Of a stretch of DNA of 5,044 bases, positions 1-5,044 are shown piece after piece. Made by a program: the position numbers and the translations under genes. Source of the stretch: an uncultured Ruminococcus sp. (GTDB taxonomy: Bacteria > Bacillota > Clostridia > Oscillospirales > Ruminococcaceae). The notes beneath the pieces were generated by a model. That model searched no databases. It worked only from the letters and a program-made list of their open reading frames with translations, and had not been told where the DNA came from. The number at the start of each line of letters is the position of its first letter. Position 1 is the stretch's first letter. Where the stretch lies: contig CAMCOJ010000194.1 of the NCBI GenBank assembly GCA_945876405.1, positions 1 through 5,044 of the forward strand, given 5' to 3'.

Positions 1-45
1 GATTTCTGCCTGTCTCGTGGGCTCGGAGATGTGTATAAGAGACAG
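1..45 (+). other. Illumina Nextera i7 adapter (non-genomic contamination)
   Basis: This stretch is synthetic. Positions 1-3 (GAT) are the end of the P7 primer stub AGAT. Positions 4-11 read TTCTGCCT, the reverse complement of Nextera index N703 (AGGCAGAA). Positions 12-26 are the Read 2 linker GTCTCGTGGGCTCGG. Positions 27-45 are the 19-bp hyperactive Tn5 mosaic end AGATGTGTATAAGAGACAG. The order and junctions match the commercial i7 oligonucleotide exactly. Genomic sequence starts at 46. The adapter is open in the helicase frame and supplies a GTG at 31, so an automatic gene caller could start the helicase inside it and add five false residues. It should be trimmed. Confidence 0.98.
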
Positions 46-2157
46 CAGCAGGAATCTGCTGTCACAAGGGTAAACGGACAGACTCTTCTGCTTGCTGTCC
101 CGGGAAGCGGTAAAACAACAGTAATTGTTGCAAGGCTCGGATACATGCTGTTTTGCAAAGGTATCAGACCGGAAAATATTCTTACTATGACCTACAACGT
201 CTCTGCGGCTGCCGATATGAAAAAACGATTCACAGACAAATTCGGCGAAGATGTGCCCGGTATGCCCGAATTTCGCACTATAAACGGATTCTGCGCAAAG
301 ATTATAATGTTCTATGAACGTGTAAAGAATACATCTGCTTTCACACTGGTTGATGAGGCTAAGATTACAAAGATAATCCGCGCGATCTATCTGGATATAA
401 GTCATGAGTACCCTTCAGAAAGTACCATAAAAGAAATAAAAACAAATCTTGTTTACTGCAAAAATATGATGCTTCCGGCAGATGAAATTAAAAAAATCAA
501 AGTCGGTGAAATTGATTTTTACGAACTGTTCACAAGATACAGAGACTATAAAAATGAAAACAGAATAATGGACTACGATGACCAGCTCGAATTCGCACTA
601 AAAATACTTCTGAAAAATCCTGATATACTCTCATATTTTCAGAATCGTTTCAGGTATATCAGCATCGATGAGGCACAGGATACATCTAAAATACAGCATA
701 TGATAATAAGACTTCTGGCAAACTCCCGAAAAAATATTTTCATGGTGGGAGACGAAGACCAGAGTATATACGGATTTCGTGCGGCATACCCTCAGGCGCT
801 CCTCGAATTTCAGAAAGTGTACCCTGAAGGCAAGGTACTCCTGATGGAGAAAAATTACCGTTCAACCAGGGATATTGTTGCAAAAGCAAATTCATTTATC
901 AAGCGGAACAAATGCCGTTTTGACAAGAATATGTGCACGGATTGTACTGTTGACATCCCTGTAAAAAATATTGTACTAAAGGACTGCAAATATCAGTACA
1001 ACTATATTCTGAAAATGGCAGAAGACAATAACGAGGAACTGGCTGTTCTGTACCGTAACAATGACTCCGTACTTCCGGTTATTGATCTCTTTGAAAAAAA
1101 CGGTATTTCCTACAGATTAAAGGAAAATGACGGTGTGTTTTTTTCAGTAAATACTGTTATGGATATTCTCAATATACTGCTCTTCGCCTTTACACCTCAT
1201 GACGCCTCCCTGTTCGCTGAATTCTACTACAAGGTGGGTATAAAAATAAAAAAAGAAGCTGTTATGCGTTCACTTGCACAGCACAGAAATTCAAATATAT
1301 CATTTTTCAGAACACTTGAACAATACAGAGAATTTGAAAAATGGCAGGTAAAAAAAATTCTTGAAGCTGAAAAGAATTTTAATCATCTCAGGAGGCTTAA
1401 CAGCTACTCCGCAATTACATTTATAATAAACAAAATGGAATACGGAAAGTACATGAAAAGCCGCGGACTCGATGACTCAAAAATCAAAACTCTTCTCGCA
1501 CTTGCAAATCAGAATCCTGAACTTCCTCTTTTTCTTCAGAGAATGGCCGAACTAAAAACCATAGTCAACAGCGGTTCTTCGAATCCTGAAAGCAAAATAA
1601 TTCTTTCAACCATTCACTCAAGCAAAGGTCTCGAATATGACAACGTCCTTATGATAGATGTCCGTGACGGAATATTCCCGTCTGTGACAGTTGACGAAGA
1701 GCATGAATCCGATATTCCGGAATCCATGAGAAATGAACTTGAAGAAGAAAGAAGACTTTTCTACGTTGGCGTTACCAGAGCAAAGAAAAAACTTGAGATA
1801 TTCGACTATGAAGCTGCATACGGAGAAAAATGCGAAAGAGCCATCTTCACCAGGCAGCTGCTTGGCCTCGGAAAACCTGAAAAGCCAAAGCCAATATCAA
1901 CAGAAAAAAATGCTGAAAACAAAAAAACATTTTATATCAATGCAAACCTCAAGCCGAAAGTAAAAGAAAAAAACGAAGACATCAGAAAACTTATGTCCCA
2001 GTACAAAAAAGGAATGCGAATCGAACACAGTACATACGGAACCGGAGTAATAGAAGAAATAAAAGCCCCAATATGCCGTATACTAATCGACGGCGGAGAA
2101 GAACACTCCTTCGACCTCGCCTTCTGCATAACCAACAACATAATCAAAAAATGCTGA
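46..2157 (+). CDS. UvrD/PcrA-like superfamily 1 DNA helicase, 5'-partial
   Basis: This gene encodes an ATP-dependent, probably 3'-5', DNA helicase/translocase of the cytoplasm. About 703 genomic residues are visible; B. subtilis PcrA has about 739. Motifs in order: the end of the Q motif (QQQESAV, 40-63), Walker A GSGKT (103-117), a divergent Ia (TMTYNVSAA), a divergent Ib (RTINGFC), Walker B DEAQD (667-681), motif III GDEDQSIYGFR (748-780), motif IV NYRSTRD (853-873), motif V TIHSSKGLEYDNV (1609-1647), and motif VI FYVGVTRAKK (1759-1788). A Lys-rich linker follows, then a PcrA-like Tudor-type end (about 1996-2154, YKKGMRIEHSTYGTGVI) that in PcrA binds RNA polymerase and nucleic acid. The 5' end is lost at the adapter junction. 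By analogy to PcrA only about 5-15 residues are missing. The GTG at 31 is adapter-derived and is not the start. Motifs Ia and Ib depart from PcrA, so I favour a clostridial paralogue over housekeeping pcrA and give no symbol. Confidence 0.93.
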   Translation, partial: QQESAVTRVNGQTLLLAVPGSGKTTVIVARLGYMLFCKGIRPENILTMTYNVSAAADMKKRFTDKFGEDVPGMPEFRTINGFCAKIIMFYERVKNTSAFTLVDEAKITKIIRAIYLDISHEYPSESTIKEIKTNLVYCKNMMLPADEIKKIKVGEIDFYELFTRYRDYKNENRIMDYDDQLEFALKILLKNPDILSYFQNRFRYISIDEAQDTSKIQHMIIRLLANSRKNIFMVGDEDQSIYGFRAAYPQALLEFQKVYPEGKVLLMEKNYRSTRDIVAKANSFIKRNKCRFDKNMCTDCTVDIPVKNIVLKDCKYQYNYILKMAEDNNEELAVLYRNNDSVLPVIDLFEKNGISYRLKENDGVFFSVNTVMDILNILLFAFTPHDASLFAEFYYKVGIKIKKEAVMRSLAQHRNSNISFFRTLEQYREFEKWQVKKILEAEKNFNHLRRLNSYSAITFIINKMEYGKYMKSRGLDDSKIKTLLALANQNPELPLFLQRMAELKTIVNSGSSNPESKIILSTIHSSKGLEYDNVLMIDVRDGIFPSVTVDEEHESDIPESMRNELEEERRLFYVGVTRAKKKLEIFDYEAAYGEKCERAIFTRQLLGLGKPEKPKPISTEKNAENKKTFYINANLKPKVKEKNEDIRKLMSQYKKGMRIEHSTYGTGVIEEIKAPICRILIDGGEEHSFDLAFCITNNIIKKC

Positions 2158-2192
2158 AAAAGCAGATGTTCCATCCCGAACATCTGCTTTTT
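2157..2192. terminator. Bidirectional intrinsic terminator between convergent genes
   Basis: A perfect inverted repeat pairs 2157-2171 with 2178-2192. The 11-bp core is AGCAGATGTTC and the loop is six bases (CATCCC). Four more A-T pairs extend the stem at its base, giving up to 15 bp. A run of five T follows the core stem on the + strand. On the - strand the run of five A at 2157-2161 becomes the matching U-tract. The hairpin starts at the last base of the helicase stop codon (2155-2157) and lies 14 bases beyond the polC stop codon (2207-2209), so it can end both transcripts. It is the only notable content of the 2158-2206 gap. Confidence 0.88.
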
Positions 2193-2206
2193 GTATATGA
2201 GAAACA

Positions 2207-4998
2207 TTAAAACAACGTCATCTGACTCGATTTAGGCAAATCCCCAAAAGTCCCCATCTTCTCAAACAACTCAATAACCGACTTACTGGCACCACTATTA
2301 ATCTGAAATTCTTCAATAGAAATAAAATTCCTCTCCTGTGCAGCCTTATAAAGATTATTCGCAGCCGCTTCGCCTATACCTGGAATTGAACTGAACGGTA
2401 TTCTGATTTTCCCATCCTCAATCAGAAATTTGTTCGCATGTGATTTATAAAGATCAAGCGGAAGAAATTCGAATCCCCTGACGAGCATTTCGTTAATGAT
2501 ATAAAGTGTATCCAGTGTAGCTGTTTCCTTAGCCGAACGTTCATTACCCATCTCCCTGAGAGCAACAATCTTATCATGAACAGCTTCCCGTCCAAGAACC
2601 GCCGTTGTAGCATCAAAGTCAGTTCCTCGTACGGTAAAATAAGTTGCATAAAACTCAAGTGGCATGTGAAGCTTGAACCACGCAAGCTTAATCGCTGCAA
2701 TAACATATGCCGCTGCATGAGCCTTCGGAAACATGTATTTAATCTTAAGACAGCTGTCAATATACCAGTCAGGAACATTATGATCCTTAAGCATCTGTAT
2801 TCTTTCCGGAGTAAATGTCTTAGGGGCCTTTCCCTTTCGTGTATCCTCCATTATCTGGAACGCCTGCTTAGGCTCAACACCCTTATAAAGCAGATATGTC
2901 ATAATACTGTCACGGGTACCAATAACATCTGAAATAGTACAGATTTTCTGATCAATAAGATCTTTCGCATTTCCAAGCCAAACGTCAGTACCGTGTGAAA
3001 GTCCTGATACCTGAAGGAAGTCGCTGAACTTTGTCGGTTTGGAGTCCATAAGCATCTGAATTGTAAATCCGGTACCCATTTCAGGAATACCAAGACTTCC
3101 CGTCGGACAGAAAATATCTTCACCATTTACTCCAAGCACTGAAGCATCGGTTATCATCCTGATAACATCCTGATCAGAAGTCGGAACATCCTTTATAAGA
3201 ATGCCTGTCATATCTTCAAGATGTTTGTAAAGTGTAGGTACGACATGCCCGAGTTCGTCCAGTTTAAGGATAGTATCATGAAGTGAATGGAAATCGAAGT
3301 GCGTTGTGATAACATCACTGTCCGTAGAATCCGCAGGATGCTGAACAGGAGTAAAGTCATAAACCTCATAGTCGTTAGGAACAACAACCATTCCTCCAGG
3401 GTGCTGACCGGTAGTTTTCTTGACACCGGTACATCCCTTCGCAAGTCTCAGTATTTCAGCTGTATTTACTTCAAGGTTCATATCCGAGCAGTAACCCTTC
3501 GCATAACCGAAAGCCGTTTTTTCAGCAACGGTGGAAATGGTTCCCGCTTTAAATACATTGTCTCTGCCAAAGAGCTGCTCTGTGTATCTGTGAGCAGATG
3601 ACTGATACTCACCTGAGAAGTTAAGGTCAATATCAGGAGCCTTGTCTCCGTCAAATCCAAGGAAGGTTTCAAACGGAATATCATGTCCCTCCCTGAGCAT
3701 GTCTGTATCACATTTCGGACAGTTTTTCTGCGGCAGATCAAATCCTGAACCATATGTTCCCGTTGTGTCAAATTCGCTGTATTTGCACTTAGGACAGATA
3801 TAGTGCGGACATAACGGATTAACCTCAGAGATTCCGGCCATGGAGGCAACAAATGATGAACCAACCGAGCCTCGTGAACCAACCTGATAACCGTGTTCCA
3901 CAGAATTCCATACAAGCTTCTGGGCGATAATATAAAGAACGGCAAATCCGTGTTTTATGATTGAAGACAGTTCACGGTCAAGTCGCTTTTCTACTATTTC
4001 CGGAAGAGGATCACCGTATATTTCATGTGCCTTTTCATGAGTTATTCTAACAAGATCTTCCTCAGCACCGTCAATGGTTGGTGTATATGTTCCCTTTGGA
4101 ATAGGTCTTACCTCTTCTATCATATCAGCAATGAGATTGGTATTTTTTACAACAACCTCATATGCCTTCTCTTCGCCAAGATAATCAAATTCCCTCAGCA
4201 TTTCATCGGTTGTACGGAGATAGAGCGGCGGCTGGTCATTGTCCTTAAATCCGTTTCCGGTCTGAAGGATTTTTCTGAATATAGCATCGTCCTTGTCTAT
4301 GAAATGAACGTCACAGGTCGCAACTACCGGAATTCCAAGTTCTTCACCAAGTGCAACAATTTTCTTATTGTACTCCTTGAGTTCTTCTTCGTCCCTGGCA
4401 GTGCCATTCTTTAACATGAAGGCATTATTGGCATGAGGCTGTATTTCCAGGTAGTCATAAAACTTTGCCAGTTCAACAATCCTGCTGTGCGGCTGATTTT
4501 CGACTATCGCCTGAAACAGTTCACCGGCTTCACAGGCACTTCCGAAAATAAGTCCCTCCCTGTGTCTCTGAAGAACTGACTTCGGCATAATCGGTTTTTT
4601 GTAGAAATAATCAAGATGTCCATATGAAACCAGTTTGTAAAGATTTTTTAATCCGAGCTGATTTTTGGCAAGAACAATCTGATGATATGATTTAAGTTTT
4701 TTTACCTCTATATCCTCAATGTTGGTATTGAGATCTGAAAGAATATTAATATTTTTTTCAGTCCTGATATTTTCAATAATCTTTATATAAATTTTTGCAA
4801 GCATTCTTGCATCATCAGTGGCTCTATGATGTTCAAATTTTCCAAGTTTAAGATGTTTTGCCACTGTATCGAGCTTATGCTTGTTAAGATCGGTCAGTAC
4901 TGCACGACAAAGAGACAGGGTATCAATATATTTATAGTCGAAATCAATATTGTTTCTTGAAGCACATTCATTGATAAAGGAAGTATCAAATGCAGCGT
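2207..4998 (-). CDS. polC: DNA polymerase III alpha subunit, PolC type, 5'-partial
   Basis: PolC is the replicative DNA polymerase of low-GC Gram-positives and carries its own 3'-5' proofreading exonuclease. About 929-930 residues are visible of a usual 1,430-1,450. The N-terminal domain, OB fold, first PHP part and Exo I (DxE) are missing. Visible in order: Exo II AAFDTSF (4996-4976); Exo III HHRATDD (4831-4811, catalytic His and Asp); the second PHP part, with VVATCDVHF near 4324-4298; palm GSRGSVGSS (3880-3854); a four-Cys zinc site (CPKC, CPKC, 3796-3710); catalytic Asps in [11 protein letters not shown] (GAT at 3634-3632, GAC at 3628-3626); third palm Asp in LKLDELGH (3259-3257); [11 protein letters not shown] (about 2737-2705); helix-hairpin-helix PGIGEAAA (about 2383-2360); and a C-terminal beta-clamp box QMTLF (2224-2210). 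The frame is open to 4998. The GTG at 4864 lies inside the exonuclease and is not the start. No frameshift is seen and active-site residues in view are intact, so the gene appears functional apart from the contig cut. Confidence 0.97.
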
Positions 4999-5044
4999 CT
5001 GTCTCTTATACACATCTCCGAGCCCACGAGACAGGCAGAAATCT
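4999..5044 (-). other. Illumina Nextera i7 adapter (non-genomic contamination)
   Basis: This is the reverse complement of the adapter at the other end of the window. Positions 4999-5017 are the Tn5 mosaic end CTGTCTCTTATACACATCT. Positions 5018-5032 are the linker CCGAGCCCACGAGAC. Positions 5033-5040 are the index AGGCAGAA (Nextera N703), and 5041-5044 are ATCT, the start of the P7 sequence. Bases 4999-5043 are a perfect inverted copy of 1-45. In the polC frame the adapter holds a TAA (5008-5006), which closes the open frame artificially and pushes start-seeking gene callers down to the internal GTG at 4864. It should be trimmed. Confidence 0.98.

Noticed and set aside
46..2157. A helicase of an anti-phage defence system
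   Set aside because: UvrD-like helicases do occur in defence loci, but the only neighbour seen is polC, no nuclease or effector domain is fused, and the C-terminal tail is PcrA-like.
1932..2207. Open frame of 91 codons on the - strand spanning the intergenic gap
   Set aside because: It runs through the terminator hairpin and antisense to the Tudor-like end of the helicase, so it is best explained as a shadow frame.
2576..2932. Antisense open frame of 118 codons on the + strand
   Set aside because: It overlaps the conserved Pol[12 protein letters not shown] region on the opposite strand; the translation is rich in Arg, Cys and Ser with no domain, typical of a shadow.
3478..3945. Open frame of 155 codons on the - strand
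   Set aside because: It lies wholly within polC in another frame of the same strand, over the zinc site and palm motifs, and its translation resembles no family I know.
4025..4414. Open frame of 129 codons on the + strand, with hydrophobic stretches
   Set aside because: It is antisense to the PHP part of polC; the apparent hydrophobic segments follow from the complement of the polC codons, and no ribosome binding site or family match is evident.
4811..4998. A separate DnaQ-like exonuclease gene next to a polymerase
   Set aside because: The exonuclease motifs are in the same uninterrupted frame as the polymerase, which is the normal PolC arrangement of an exonuclease inserted within the PHP domain.
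1..5044. A 5-kb Tn5-like mobile element bounded by terminal inverted repeats
   Set aside because: The repeats include a commercial library index and P7 primer bases; there is no transposase and no target duplication, and both genes are cut at the repeats.

Overview
The window looks like one small contig from a short-read assembly of a Firmicute. The evidence is the PolC-type replicative polymerase, a form confined mainly to Firmicutes and their relatives (also Mycoplasmas and some Thermotogae), together with AT-leaning base use and a clostridial-style UvrD-like helicase. The wording of PolC suggests a gut or rumen clostridium, perhaps Ruminococcaceae/Oscillospiraceae. That family-level placement is an impression from remembered sequences, not a search result.

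Layout: positions 1-45 and 4999-5044 are not genomic. They are the two copies of an Illumina Nextera i7 adapter (Tn5 mosaic end, Read 2 linker, 8-base index, and the first bases of the P7 primer), and they form a 45-bp perfect terminal inverted repeat. Genomic sequence runs from 46 to 4998. It holds two convergent genes, both cut at their 5' ends by the adapter junctions: a UvrD/PcrA-like superfamily 1 helicase on the + strand (46-2157) and polC, the DNA polymerase III alpha subunit of Gram-positive type, on the - strand (2207-4998). The 49-bp gap between the stop codons carries a strong hairpin flanked by A and T runs on its two sides, readable as a shared bidirectional terminator.

Both products act on DNA. 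PolC is the replicative polymerase, with a built-in 3'-5' exonuclease; the helicase is a 3'-5' translocase family member, probably for repair or for clearing replication obstacles. They converge on one terminator, so they are not an operon, and the sequence does not show a functional link. No promoter or start region is present, because both gene starts lie outside the contig. No stretch above 300 bases lacks a gene. I see no RNA gene, CRISPR array, real mobile element or novel system. The one feature that imitates a mobile element, the terminal inverted repeat, is a library-preparation artefact.
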